Of a stretch of 64,000 nt of DNA, positions 34,630 to 43,122 are shown in pieces. The first letter of the stretch is position 1, and every line of letters begins with the position of its first letter. The position numbers and the translations under genes are program-made. This DNA comes from Pseudomonas sp. KU43P (GTDB lineage: Bacteria; Pseudomonadota; Gammaproteobacteria; Pseudomonadales; Pseudomonadaceae), in contig NZ_AP019365.1 of assembly GCF_033095865.1 (NCBI RefSeq), positions 4,933,501 through 4,997,500 on the forward strand. Reading direction: 5' to 3'. Under the pieces are notes generated by a model. That model did no database searches. It was not told where the DNA came from and saw only the letters and a list, made by a program, of their open reading frames with translations.

Positions 34630-36155
34630 TCAGCGTGGCCTGCCTTGTGGTCGAAGACGGCCAGGGTGGCCGGGGTTTTCGGCGCGTCCTGACGGTCTTC
34701 GTCAGGCACGTCCTCGCCAGCCTGCAAGCCCCCGCCCAGGGCGGTGACCAGCTCGGCATGGGCCATCAGGCGGGCGGCCTGCACCTGTTGCTGAATCTGC
34801 TGCTGGCGGAACAGCAAAGTCTGCGCGTTGAGCACGTTGAGGTAGTCGGTCAGGCCACGCTGGAAGGCGACCGTGGCGATGTCGTAGGTCTTTTGTGCAG
34901 CCGCCACCGACTCGGCGGCGAAGTGCGACTGCTCCTTCATCGACTCGCGGCGGATCAACTGGTCGGAAATGTTCTTCAGTGCACCGATCACGGTCTGGTT
35001 GTAGCGCGCCACTGCGATGTCGTAGCCCGCCGAGGCCACGCCCAACTGCGAACGCAGGCGGCCGCCGTCGAAGATTGGCAGGCTGATGGCCGGGCCGACG
35101 TTGTAATTGAACTTGCGCCCGGTGAGGAATTCCAGCGGGCCGCCGCCAGTGGCCATGAAGCCGAGGCTGCCGACCAGGTCGACGTTGGGGAAGAACCCGG
35201 CGTGGGCAACCTCTATCCCACGGGCCTGGGCGGCTACCTGCCAGCGGCTGGCAACCACGTCAGGGCGCTGACCGACCAGCTCGGCCGGCAGGGCTGACGG
35301 CAGCTTCAGCGGGGCGCCGAGGGTCAGGGTCGGGCGCTGGATCTGCGCGCCCTCCCCCGGCCCCTTGCCCGCCAGTGCGGCGAGCTGGTTGCGGGTCAGG
35401 GCGATTTCTTCGTCGAGGCTGTCGAGCTGGCGATGGGTCTCGGGCAGCGGCGCTTCGGCCTGGCTGACTTCGAAGTGGGTACCGATGCCGCCGTCGAGGC
35501 GGCGCTTGGCCAGTGCCACGATCTGTTCTTGCTGCTCAAGCTCGGCCTTGACGATATCGCGCTGGGCAAAGTGCAGGCTTAGCTGGATATAGGCCCGCAC
35601 CACGTTGTTCTGCAACTCAAGCTGCGCCTGGCGGGCCTCGGCCACGCTCATGTGCGCCTGGTCCACGGCCTGTTCGCTGGCGTTGCGCTCGCGGCCCCAG
35701 AGGTCGAGGGCGTAGCTGAAGCCGATGGCAGCGTTGTTGTCCCAGGTATTGGCGCCCGACAACGCGCCAGGGCCATAGAACTGGTCTTCTGGCCAGTTGT
35801 GGCGTTTGAGGCTTGCCTGGCCATTGACCTGCAGTTTTTCCGCCGACTCGACGACGCCGGCCATGGCCTTGGCCTCACGCACCCGCGCTGCGGCCATGGC
35901 CAGGCTCGGGCTACCGGCCACGGCCAGGGCGAGCCAGCGATCGAGCTGCGGGTCGCCATACGCGTGCCACCACCGCTGATCGGGCCAATGGGCGTCTGTT
36001 GCGGCTTCACGGATGGCCGCGTCGGTAGTCAAGGTATTGGCTGGCAGCGTCTTGTCATGCGGGGCGATGCCCCAGGTTCCGATACAGCCGCTCAAGGTAA
36101 GGCTAAGGGCACAGGCACTGAACGCCTGAAGCGTTCTGATGATGCGACGCGGCAC
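34626..36155 (-). CDS. Outer-membrane efflux lipoprotein of the AaeAB-like pump
   Basis: The 509-residue channel protein (NodT/OprM family) has a lipoprotein signal RRIIRTLQAFSACALSLTLSGC followed by IGTWGIAPH, and the two OEP repeats (for example VDLVGSLGFMATG and LPIFDGGRLRSQLG). The start is uncertain: GTG 36155 gives a proper signal peptide but has only a weak RBS, and in-frame codons extend upstream to 36320 through the regulatory region. It is the first gene of the pump operon and divergent from a LysR gene. Confidence 0.9.
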   Translation of the reverse strand: MPRRIIRTLQAFSACALSLTLSGCIGTWGIAPHDKTLPANTLTTDAAIREAATDAHWPDQRWWHAYGDPQLDRWLALAVAGSPSLAMAAARVREAKAMAGVVESAEKLQVNGQASLKRHNWPEDQFYGPGALSGANTWDNNAAIGFSYALDLWGRERNASEQAVDQAHMSVAEARQAQLELQNNVVRAYIQLSLHFAQRDIVKAELEQQEQIVALAKRRLDGGIGTHFEVSQAEAPLPETHRQLDSLDEEIALTRNQLAALAGKGPGEGAQIQRPTLTLGAPLKLPSALPAELVGQRPDVVASRWQVAAQARGIEVAHAGFFPNVDLVGSLGFMATGGGPLEFLTGRKFNYNVGPAISLPIFDGGRLRSQLGVASAGYDIAVARYNQTVIGALKNISDQLIRRESMKEQSHFAAESVAAAQKTYDIATVAFQRGLTDYLNVLNAQTLLFRQQQIQQQVQAARLMAHAELVTALGGGLQAGEDVPDEDRQDAPKTPATLAVFDHKAGHAE

Positions 36156-36228
36156 AGCTGCGATTTCCCGAGGAAGAGTGTGGAGGGGCCGGGCAATTCT
36201 AGGGGGCCGCCGCACTGGCGATAAGCGC

Positions 36229-36244
36229 AGATTCCTGCGAATCT
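36229..36244. promoter_or_regulatory. Palindrome in the divergent lysR / pump promoter region
   Basis: AGATTC-CTGC-GAATCT is a perfect inverted repeat 74 bp upstream of the channel gene and about 100 bp upstream of lysR. A second small palindrome, GAAGT-A-ACTTC, lies at 36301-36311. Either could be a site for the adjacent regulator. Confidence 0.4.
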
Positions 36245-36347
36245 TTGTTACCGAAACAGCGATAATCCGGCTTTGGTCGAAGGCAACTTTTCGTTCTTTT
36301 GAAGTAACTTCGTGACACAATTTTGTCCTCTATCTTGAGAGTGACCC

Positions 36348-37295
36348 ATGGACACCCTGCAAAACATGCGTGCTTTCAGTTGCGTTGCCCAGCTCGGTAG
36401 CTTCACGGCCGCCGCGGCGCAACTGGATACGACCACCGCGAACGTGTCGCGGGCGGTCTCCAACCTGGAAGCCCATCTGCAAACCCGGCTGCTCAACCGC
36501 ACCACCCGGCGTATCGCCCTGACCGAGGCTGGCAAGCGTTACCTGATGCGCTGCGAACAGATTCTTACCTACGTGGAAGAAGCTGAAGCCGAGGCCAGTG
36601 ACGCCCACGCCCGGCCTGCCGGGCAGTTGAAGGTGCATTCGATGACCGGGGTCGGCCAGCATTTCGTGGTCGATGCCATCGCTCGTTACCGTGAGTCGCA
36701 CCCGGACGTGACGTTCGACCTGACCATGGCCAACCGCGTGCCCGACCTGCTCGATGAGGGGTACGACGTATCCATCGTGCTGGCCACCGAGCTGCCGGAC
36801 TCAGGCTTCGTTTCGCAGCGCCTGGGCATCACTTACAGCATCGTCTGCGCATCACCGGAATACGTGGCCCGGCACGGTTTCGCGAACAAGCCGATCGACC
36901 TGCTCCAGCATTCATGCCTGCGCATGGTCAGCCCGGTGATTCCGCTGGAAAAGTGGCTGTTCGATGGGCCTGAGGGCCAGGAACTGGTCAACATCACCAC
37001 CTCGCCGTTCCAGGTCAACTCGGCCGACGCGATGAAAACCGCGATTCGCAGCGGCATGGGCATGGGCGTGCTGCCGATCTATTCGGCGATCGACGGGCTG
37101 CGTGATGGCAGCCTGGTGCGGGTGATGCCGGACTATCGCCTGCAGGAGCTGAACCTGTATGCCATCTACCCCTCACGCCAGTACCTGGATGCCAAGATCA
37201 AGACCTGGGTCGAGTACCTGCGCAATTCGTTGCCGGAAATACTTGCAGCGCACGAGGCCGACCTGAAAACCCACGAGCTGCTGATCGCCAACTGA
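36348..37295 (+). CDS. LysR-family regulator, divergent from the AaeAB-like pump
   Basis: The 315-residue protein has the LysR HTH (MRAFSCVAQLGSFTAAAAQLDTTTANVSRAVSNLE on its first 45 residues, key stretch AAAAQLDTTTANVSRAV) and a CrgA/AaeR-type effector domain (GQLKVHSMTGVGQHFV, DLTMANRVPDLLDEGYD, SGMGMGVLPIYSA). Its divergent position next to the pump operon argues that it controls it, as AaeR does for aaeXAB. An ATG at 36348 is used. Confidence 0.93.
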   Translation: MDTLQNMRAFSCVAQLGSFTAAAAQLDTTTANVSRAVSNLEAHLQTRLLNRTTRRIALTEAGKRYLMRCEQILTYVEEAEAEASDAHARPAGQLKVHSMTGVGQHFVVDAIARYRESHPDVTFDLTMANRVPDLLDEGYDVSIVLATELPDSGFVSQRLGITYSIVCASPEYVARHGFANKPIDLLQHSCLRMVSPVIPLEKWLFDGPEGQELVNITTSPFQVNSADAMKTAIRSGMGMGVLPIYSAIDGLRDGSLVRVMPDYRLQELNLYAIYPSRQYLDAKIKTWVEYLRNSLPEILAAHEADLKTHELLIAN

Positions 37296-37377
37296 AAAAG
37301 CTGCTGCATTGCGGTGGTGGACAATGGTAGGTTGCTAAGCAATCACACCAACCCACCGCCTTGCAGAGAAGTAGCCG

Positions 37378-38352
37378 ATGAAAAAGACCGTCCTGGCCTT
37401 CAGCCGTATCACCCCGGCCATGGCCGAGCGCCTGCAGCAAGACTTCAACGTGATCCTGCCGAACCCGAAACTCGGCGACATCAATGCCCAGTTCAACGAA
37501 GCCCTGCCCCAAGCCCATGGCCTGATCGGTGTTGGCCGCAAGCTCGGCCGTGCGCAGCTCGAAGGGGCGGCCAAGCTGGAAGTGGTGTCCAGTGTCTCGG
37601 TAGGCTACGACAACTACGACCTCGACTACTTCAACGAGCGCGGTATCGCCCTCACCAACACCCCGGATGTGCTCACCGAAAGCACCGCCGACCTGGGCTT
37701 CTCGCTGATCATGGGTTGCGCTCGCCGCACCGCGGAGCTGGACGCCTGGACCAAGGCCGGCCAGTGGCAGGCCACCGTCGGCCCAGCCCACTTCGGCACC
37801 GATGTGCATGGCAAGACCCTGGGTATCGTCGGCCTGGGCAACATCGGCGCGGCCATCGCCCGCCGTGGCCGTTTTGGTTTCAACATGCCGATCCTGTATG
37901 CCGGCAACAGCCGCAAGCCGGCGCTGGAGCAAGAACTGGGCGCACAGTACCGCAGCCTCGAACAACTGCTGGCCGAAGCCGACTTCGTCTGCATCGTGGT
38001 GCCGCTGTCGGACGCGACGCGCAAGCTGATCGGCGCGCGTGAGCTGAAGCTGATGAAGCCGAGTGCCTTCCTGATCAACATTGCCCGTGGCCCGGTGGTC
38101 GACGAGGCGGCGCTGGTCGAGGCGCTGCAGAACGGCACGATTCGCGGGGCCGGCCTGGATGTGTACGAGAAGGAACCGCTGAGCGAATCGCCGCTGTTCA
38201 CGCTGCCCAATGCGCTGACCTTGCCGCACATCGGCTCGGCCACTGCCGAAACCCGCGAGGCCATGGCCAACCGGGCAATGGAAAACCTACGTGCGGCACT
38301 GCTGGGCGAGCGGCCGCGGGACCTGGTGAACCCGCAGGTGTGGAAGGGCTGA
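37378..38352 (+). CDS. D-2-hydroxyacid dehydrogenase (GhrB / 2-ketogluconate reductase type)
   Basis: The 324-residue NAD(P)-dependent reductase has the Rossmann motif GIVGLGNIGAAIARR, the catalytic Arg in NIARGPVVDE, Glu in GLDVYEKEPL and His in LPHIGSAT. SVSVGYDNYD and TPDVLTESTADL are typical of the glyoxylate/hydroxypyruvate and 2-ketoaldonate reductases (GhrB/TkrA). It would reduce 2-ketogluconate, glyoxylate or hydroxypyruvate in the cytoplasm. It sits 82 bp after the LysR gene with its own upstream region and is followed by a repeat pair. Confidence 0.92.
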   Translation: MKKTVLAFSRITPAMAERLQQDFNVILPNPKLGDINAQFNEALPQAHGLIGVGRKLGRAQLEGAAKLEVVSSVSVGYDNYDLDYFNERGIALTNTPDVLTESTADLGFSLIMGCARRTAELDAWTKAGQWQATVGPAHFGTDVHGKTLGIVGLGNIGAAIARRGRFGFNMPILYAGNSRKPALEQELGAQYRSLEQLLAEADFVCIVVPLSDATRKLIGARELKLMKPSAFLINIARGPVVDEAALVEALQNGTIRGAGLDVYEKEPLSESPLFTLPNALTLPHIGSATAETREAMANRAMENLRAALLGERPRDLVNPQVWKG

Positions 38353-38371
38353 CAGTTCTCTACGGGCTGTA

Positions 38372-38443
38372 CTGGCCCTATCGCGGATAAATCCGCTCCT
38401 ACAGGTTCGATGTGTAGGAGCGGATTTATCCGCGATAGGGCCA
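38372..38443. repeat. Inverted pair of the second repeat family
   Basis: TCGCGGATAAATCCGCTCCT (38381-38400) and its inverse (about 38415-38434) with outer CTGGCCCTA / TAGGGCCAG arms. It lies between convergent genes. Confidence 0.85.
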
Positions 38444-38461
38444 GGGCAGGCAAAACGAATA

Positions 38462-39364
38462 CTATTCAGCTACCACTGCCATCCCCCCCACCCTGCCTTT
38501 GGGCTTGCGAAACACCAGCACATTCCCCGCCATCACCGCCACCAGCCCGAGCAACGCTGGCGCCGTCCACTGATACCCCTCGGCAAACGCGGACACATTC
38601 AACGCCACCAGCGGGAACAGCACCGTGCAATAGGCCGCCCGCTCCGGGCCCATGCGCCCGACCAGGGTCAGGTACGCAGTAAAGCCGATCACCGAACCCG
38701 GGATGACCAGGTACAGCAGCGAGCCGATGTACCGCGTGTTCCACTCCATGGCGAATGGAACGCCACTGACCAGGCAATACCCGGCAAGCATTGCCGCGCC
38801 ATAGACCATGCCCCAGGCATTGGTGGTCATCGGCTTTAGCCCTGCCTTCTGCTGCATGCTCGAGAGCATGTTGCCAGCCGAGAAACACAGCGTGCCGAGC
38901 AGCGCCAAGCCCAGACCGAAGAGGGTTTCGCGGCTGGCTGCATGGTGTGACAGCTCCGGCCAGAACAGCAGGCCCAGGCCCAGCAGGCCGAGCGCTCCGC
39001 CGCCGAGTACGTTGCTGGCGATCTTCTGGCCGAAGAACACACGTGCATTCAGCGCATTCCACAACGTGGCGGTGGAGAACACCACGGCGATCAGACCGCT
39101 GGCGATCCACTGGCTGGCCGTGAGGAAGCACATGAAGTTGACGCAGAACAGGCAGAAGCCCTGGGCCAGGCAGATCAGGTGGCCGCGGCGGTCCATCGGC
39201 TGCAGGCGCCGAGTGAGCAGGAGCATGGCGAACAGGATCAGGCCGGCCAGGGCGAAGCGGTAGACGATCGACACCGGAATGGCGACCACGCCCAGTTGCA
39301 GTTTCAGGGCGATCCAGGTGGTACCCCAGATCAGGACGGTGAGCAGGTACAGGGACAGGTTCAT
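38462..39364 (-). CDS. EamA/DMT-family transporter
   Basis: The 300-residue protein has ten hydrophobic segments in two EamA repeats; the first starts LYLLTVLIWGTTWIALKLQLG, and the second includes GMVYGAAMLAGY and VIGFTAYLTLVGRMGPERAAY. These drug/metabolite exporters often carry amino acids or small metabolites; the substrate is unknown. The ATG at 39364 has AGGAG 9 nt upstream, so the longer frame is rejected. It is divergent from an AraC gene that may regulate it. Confidence 0.92.
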   Translation of the reverse strand: MNLSLYLLTVLIWGTTWIALKLQLGVVAIPVSIVYRFALAGLILFAMLLLTRRLQPMDRRGHLICLAQGFCLFCVNFMCFLTASQWIASGLIAVVFSTATLWNALNARVFFGQKIASNVLGGGALGLLGLGLLFWPELSHHAASRETLFGLGLALLGTLCFSAGNMLSSMQQKAGLKPMTTNAWGMVYGAAMLAGYCLVSGVPFAMEWNTRYIGSLLYLVIPGSVIGFTAYLTLVGRMGPERAAYCTVLFPLVALNVSAFAEGYQWTAPALLGLVAVMAGNVLVFRKPKGRVGGMAVVAE

Positions 39365-39390
39365 GGGTGGAGCTCCTAAGGTGTTCGACC

Positions 39391-39466
39391 ACGGGGCCGC
39401 CTTGCGGCCCATCGCCGGCAAGCCGGCTCCCACAGTCCTGTAGGAGCCGGCTTGCCGGCGATCGAG
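39391..39466. repeat. REP pair between the EamA and AraC genes
   Basis: Head-to-head REP copies (plus copy about 39414-39433, inverted copy about 39440-39461) follow a GGGGCCGC / GCGGCCC arm pair. It lies between divergent genes, so it is upstream of both. Confidence 0.85.
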
Positions 39467-39598
39467 GGCGCAGCCCTCGCCAGAGCCACCAGTCTTCCCC
39501 CGGCAGCCGTCTCGCGCTTGCACATTCTTGCGGTTTTCTCGCAGTAGCTGCTGCCACCCGGGCCCAGCCGCAGTACGATGGCAGCGGAGGAATCGCCC

Positions 39599-40474
39599 AT
39601 GACCCCGCTCAGCCAGTTGCAAGTGTTCAACGCCATGCACGCCTCGCCCCACGCCCGGCTGGAGCACAGCGCGCACCTGGGCGATGGCCTGGCGGCGGCG
39701 CTGTGGAACAACCGCGATGATGCCCGTGACTACCAGGCGCCGAGCCACCACACGCTGTCCTGCTACATCGCCGATGGCACCGGCACCCACCGCCGCCAGC
39801 GCCCGGCGGACAAGGGCGCGCCGAACAAACTGTGCATCATGCCGGCTGGCCAGGAGTCGAACTGGGTGGTCAACGGCTCCATCCGCCTGGCCCACCTGTA
39901 CATCAGCGAGGCGCAGTTCGCCCTTGGCTGCGTGCGCCTGCTCGACCGCGAGCCGCGGGAATTGCAGCTGCAAGAGGCGACCTTTGTCGACGACGCCGAG
40001 CAGTCGTTGCGCTTTCGTCAGTTGATAAAGCTGGATTGGGATGAGCCCGGTGAGCGCTTGCTTGCCAGCAGCCTGGCGCACGAGATAGTCGACCACGCAG
40101 TGCTCAGCCAGGTGGGGCTACGCCAGGGTTTGCGCCTGAAAGGCGGGTTGGCGCCCAGCCAGCGCCGGCAACTTATCGAGTATATCGAGGCACACCTCGA
40201 TCAGCCCGTCACCCTGGGCGAGCTGGCAGTGCGCTGCAACCTCTCCGAATACCATTTCGCGCGGATGTTCCGCGCAAGCTTCGGCTTGCCGCCACATCAG
40301 TACCTGCTGGCTCGGCGGCTGCACCGGGCTTGCCAGCTGCTGCGTCTGGGCGAGTTGCCCCTGGGTCAGGTGGCACTGATGTGTGGATTTGCCAGTGCCA
40401 GCCATTTCAGCAATCGCTTCCGGCAGGCGCTCGGGGCAACGCCTGGGGAGTACCGTGGGGCCATTCGCGGCTAA
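39599..40474 (+). CDS. AraC-family transcriptional regulator
   Basis: The 291-residue regulator has an N-terminal cupin-like effector domain and a C-terminal double HTH: LGELAVRCNLSEYHFARMFRA (first helix pair, nearly all shown in the fold) and QVALMCGFASASHFSNRFRQ, followed by ATPGEYR, the AraC signature. ATG 39599 has GGAGG 8 nt upstream; ATG 39578 does not. It is divergent from the EamA transporter, which is a possible target. Confidence 0.92.
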   Translation: MTPLSQLQVFNAMHASPHARLEHSAHLGDGLAAALWNNRDDARDYQAPSHHTLSCYIADGTGTHRRQRPADKGAPNKLCIMPAGQESNWVVNGSIRLAHLYISEAQFALGCVRLLDREPRELQLQEATFVDDAEQSLRFRQLIKLDWDEPGERLLASSLAHEIVDHAVLSQVGLRQGLRLKGGLAPSQRRQLIEYIEAHLDQPVTLGELAVRCNLSEYHFARMFRASFGLPPHQYLLARRLHRACQLLRLGELPLGQVALMCGFASASHFSNRFRQALGATPGEYRGAIRG

Positions 40475-40533
40475 AGCCGCTCCTACAACGGCCCCGTGAT
40501 CCCTTTGCAGGAGCGGCTTCGATGAAGCCGGCA
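40456..40533. repeat. Degenerate inverted repeat pair after the AraC gene
   Basis: CGCGGCTAAAGCCGCTCCTA (40467-40486) and GCAGGAGCGGCTTCGATGAA (40507-40526) form an inverted pair of the AGGAGCGG repeat family with GGGGCC / GGCCCC arms. It lies between convergent genes. Confidence 0.65.
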
Positions 40534-40547
40534 AAGCTCAAGAAATC

Positions 40548-42938
40548 TCAGAACTCGAAGGTGCTCGAAAGGCTCACCTGCCGCGCATCACCGATGGCGA
40601 CGAAATACTGGTTCACCGCCGAGCTGTAGTACACCTTGTCGAACAGGTTCTTCACGTTCAACTGCAAGCGCACATTGTGCTCGTCCAGCTTGGTCTCGTA
40701 CGTCGCGAACGCATCCGCCACGGTATAGCTGGGCAGGTCGAAGGTATTGGTCGAGTTGCCCGGCCGCTCACCGACATACCGCGCCCCGGCACCAAAACGC
40801 AGGCGATCGCCGCCGAACAGGCTGCCGAAGTCATACACCGCCGACAGCGACCCGGTATGCCGAGCCACATTCTGCAAGCGGTTGCCTTCCAGGTCCGGGT
40901 CCTTGGTCACCTTGGCATCGGTATAGGCATAACTGCCGATCAGGCTCCAGCGCTCGCTGAGCTGCCCGGTCAGGTCGAGTTCGACCCCGCGCGAACTGAC
41001 TTCGCCGGCATTGCTGTACGCCGTCTCGCCCGTTCCGCTGTCGAAGTTGGCGACCAGCACGTTCTGCTTGGTGATGTCGAACAAGGCCAAGGTACCGGTC
41101 AGGCTGCCCGGCATGTCCAGTTTGGCGCCCAGCTCCCACGACTTGCCCTCTTCCGGCGCAATCGAGGAATCCAGCACCACGCCACCGGTCAGCGGCGCGA
41201 TGCTGGAATTGGGTTTGAACGACTCGCTGTAGCTGCCATAGAACGACAGCTGATCATCGACTTTGTAGACGAGGCCCGCGTGCGGCACCCAGGCCTGGCC
41301 GCTGGCGTCGGTGTTGGCCTTGAACGGGCGGCCGCGGCCGGCGTATTGGTCATATTGCTGGTAACGGGCGCCGGCTACCAGAATCCAGTGCTCGTCCAGG
41401 TGCAGCGCGTCCTGCACGAACAGCGCATCGGTGCGCAGCTTGTCGGTCTGGTCGCTGTCACTCGCGCGCACCGTGCTGCCTTCCACTTCCTGGCCGTAGA
41501 TCGGATGCGCGTAGCTGAAGGTGGACCGCGCACTCTGGCGGATCAGGTCGCCACGAAAGATCTTGCGATCTTCGTGGTCGATGCCGAACAGCAGGTCATG
41601 CTGCATGCCAGCCAGTTGCACGTTGCCGTTGAGGCTCAGGGTGGCGAACTGGTCGCGGCTCATGGCGTTGTGCGTGCCGTCGATGCTGCGCGTGAGCGTG
41701 CCTTTGGCCTCGTTCACACCGGTCACTCTAACCTGGCTGGCATCGTAGGTCTCGCGGTTGAAGCTGTAGCCGAAGTGCAACTTCCAGTCATCGGCCAGTT
41801 GATGGTCGACCTCCAGGCGGTAGAGGTCGGAGCGCCCCTCCATGTCGTTGAAGGGCTCGTCCAGGCGCCGTGTTGCCGGGATGTCCAGTGGGTGACCATT
41901 GCTGCCAAAGGCAGTGCCGCGGTCGAACGGGTACAGGAACTCGCGGTGCTCGTAGGCCAGCACCACCTGGGTGTCTTCGCCGAGCCAGGCCAGCGACGGC
42001 GCCACCAGCGACTCGCGGTGCACACCGAAGTTGCGCCAGTAGTCTTCGTCTTCGTGATCGACGATCAAGCGGTAGGCCAACGGGTTGTCACCTAATGCGC
42101 CGGTGCTGTCGAAGCCACCGCCACTGCCGTTCTTGCCGCTGCCGTAGGTGGAGCCACGCACGGTCAGGGCGTTGTACTGCTGCAATTGCGGGCGCTTGCT
42201 GACCACGTTGATCACCCCGCCTGGATCCTGGATGCCATACAGCAGCGAGGCCGGGCCCTTGAGCACTTCGACCCGCTCGGTGCTGGCGTTGAGGCTGCGG
42301 CCCTGCACGATCGGCATGCCGTCGCGCATGATCGAGCCGTCGCGGTTGTCGCCGAAGCCGCGCTTCATGACAGTGTCGGAAGTGCCACCGAAGTTGTTGC
42401 CCTGGGTAATGCCGCTGACGTTGGCCAGGGCGTCGTCCAGGTTACGCGGAGCCTGGTCGCGGATCACCTGGGCCGGGACCACGTTGATGGCTTGCGGGAT
42501 GTCCTGGTTCGGGCCCTGGCCGCGCATGATCGAAGCGCTGGCCGGCGGCTGGTAACTGTAGGCGTCCATCTGCGAGGTCACCGTGGTGGCTTGCAAATTG
42601 AGGGCGCCGGACGTGTCCACAGGCTCGAGGGTCAGGGTGCGTGCATCGACCCGGCGCCAGGTCAGGCCGGCGTTGCCCAGCAATTGTTGCAGGGCCTGTT
42701 CGGCGCTGAACGAACCCTGCAGGGCAGGGGCCTGCACAGCGGGCAATTCGAGGGTATAGACCACGCTCTGGCCGCTGGCGCGGCTGAAGGCGTTGAGTGC
42801 CTGTGCCAGGGGTTGGCTGGGCTGGGCGAAGGCATACACCTGCACCTGCTCGGCAGCCAGCGCCAGGGGGGCGATGGCGAAGACCGGGCAGGCAGCAAGA
42901 CCGAGCCAGAAAGGGACGCAACGCGAAGAGAACTTCAT
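40548..42938 (-). CDS. TonB-dependent ferric-siderophore receptor with STN signalling domain
   Basis: The 796-residue receptor has a signal peptide (ending APLALA), an N-terminal STN domain (about 30-110; QALNAFSRASGQSVVYTLELP), a plug (YDDALANVSGITQG-like NLDDALANVSGITQ, RGFGDNRDGSIMRDG) and a 22-strand barrel ending SLSSTFEF with C-terminal Phe. The STN domain means that it signals to the FecR protein encoded upstream. It belongs to the FpvA/FoxA-like hydroxamate siderophore group; the ligand is not certain. A 184-bp gap with a single REP separates it from fecR, so it likely has its own sigma-dependent promoter. Confidence 0.94.
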   Translation of the reverse strand: MKFSSRCVPFWLGLAACPVFAIAPLALAAEQVQVYAFAQPSQPLAQALNAFSRASGQSVVYTLELPAVQAPALQGSFSAEQALQQLLGNAGLTWRRVDARTLTLEPVDTSGALNLQATTVTSQMDAYSYQPPASASIMRGQGPNQDIPQAINVVPAQVIRDQAPRNLDDALANVSGITQGNNFGGTSDTVMKRGFGDNRDGSIMRDGMPIVQGRSLNASTERVEVLKGPASLLYGIQDPGGVINVVSKRPQLQQYNALTVRGSTYGSGKNGSGGGFDSTGALGDNPLAYRLIVDHEDEDYWRNFGVHRESLVAPSLAWLGEDTQVVLAYEHREFLYPFDRGTAFGSNGHPLDIPATRRLDEPFNDMEGRSDLYRLEVDHQLADDWKLHFGYSFNRETYDASQVRVTGVNEAKGTLTRSIDGTHNAMSRDQFATLSLNGNVQLAGMQHDLLFGIDHEDRKIFRGDLIRQSARSTFSYAHPIYGQEVEGSTVRASDSDQTDKLRTDALFVQDALHLDEHWILVAGARYQQYDQYAGRGRPFKANTDASGQAWVPHAGLVYKVDDQLSFYGSYSESFKPNSSIAPLTGGVVLDSSIAPEEGKSWELGAKLDMPGSLTGTLALFDITKQNVLVANFDSGTGETAYSNAGEVSSRGVELDLTGQLSERWSLIGSYAYTDAKVTKDPDLEGNRLQNVARHTGSLSAVYDFGSLFGGDRLRFGAGARYVGERPGNSTNTFDLPSYTVADAFATYETKLDEHNVRLQLNVKNLFDKVYYSSAVNQYFVAIGDARQVSLSSTFEF

Positions 42939-42966
42939 GGACGCTGACCTGTGAGTGGGTTATTAC

Positions 42967-42981
42967 TGCGAATGAATCGCA
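42967..42981. promoter_or_regulatory. Weak Fur-like 7-1-7 palindrome upstream of the TonB receptor
   Basis: TGCGAATGAATCGCA has the spacing of the Fur TGATAAT-N-ATTATCA half-site pair but differs at several positions. It is 29 bp upstream of the receptor start. Confidence 0.3.
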
Positions 42982-43079
42982 CTTCCACTCATTACACGGA
43001 TGTCACGTCCTGTTACCTCATCCGCTTTTGAAATTTATTTTTCAGGCCTGCCTCACCGGCTTCACGCCTTGCACCGCAC

Positions 43080-43113
43080 CCTGTGGGAGCCGGCTTGCCG
43101 GCGATGAGGCCGG
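43080..43113. repeat. Single REP copy between fecR and the TonB receptor gene
   Basis: TGTGGGAGCCGGCTTGCCGG at 43083-43102 with GGCCGGC flank, 10 bp past the fecR stop on the minus strand. Confidence 0.85.
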
Positions 43114-43122
43114 CACTGACCC

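Noticed and set aside
36156..36320. N-terminal extension of the AaeAB-like outer-membrane channel
   Set aside because: It would add 55 residues before a good lipoprotein signal and cover the divergent regulatory region.
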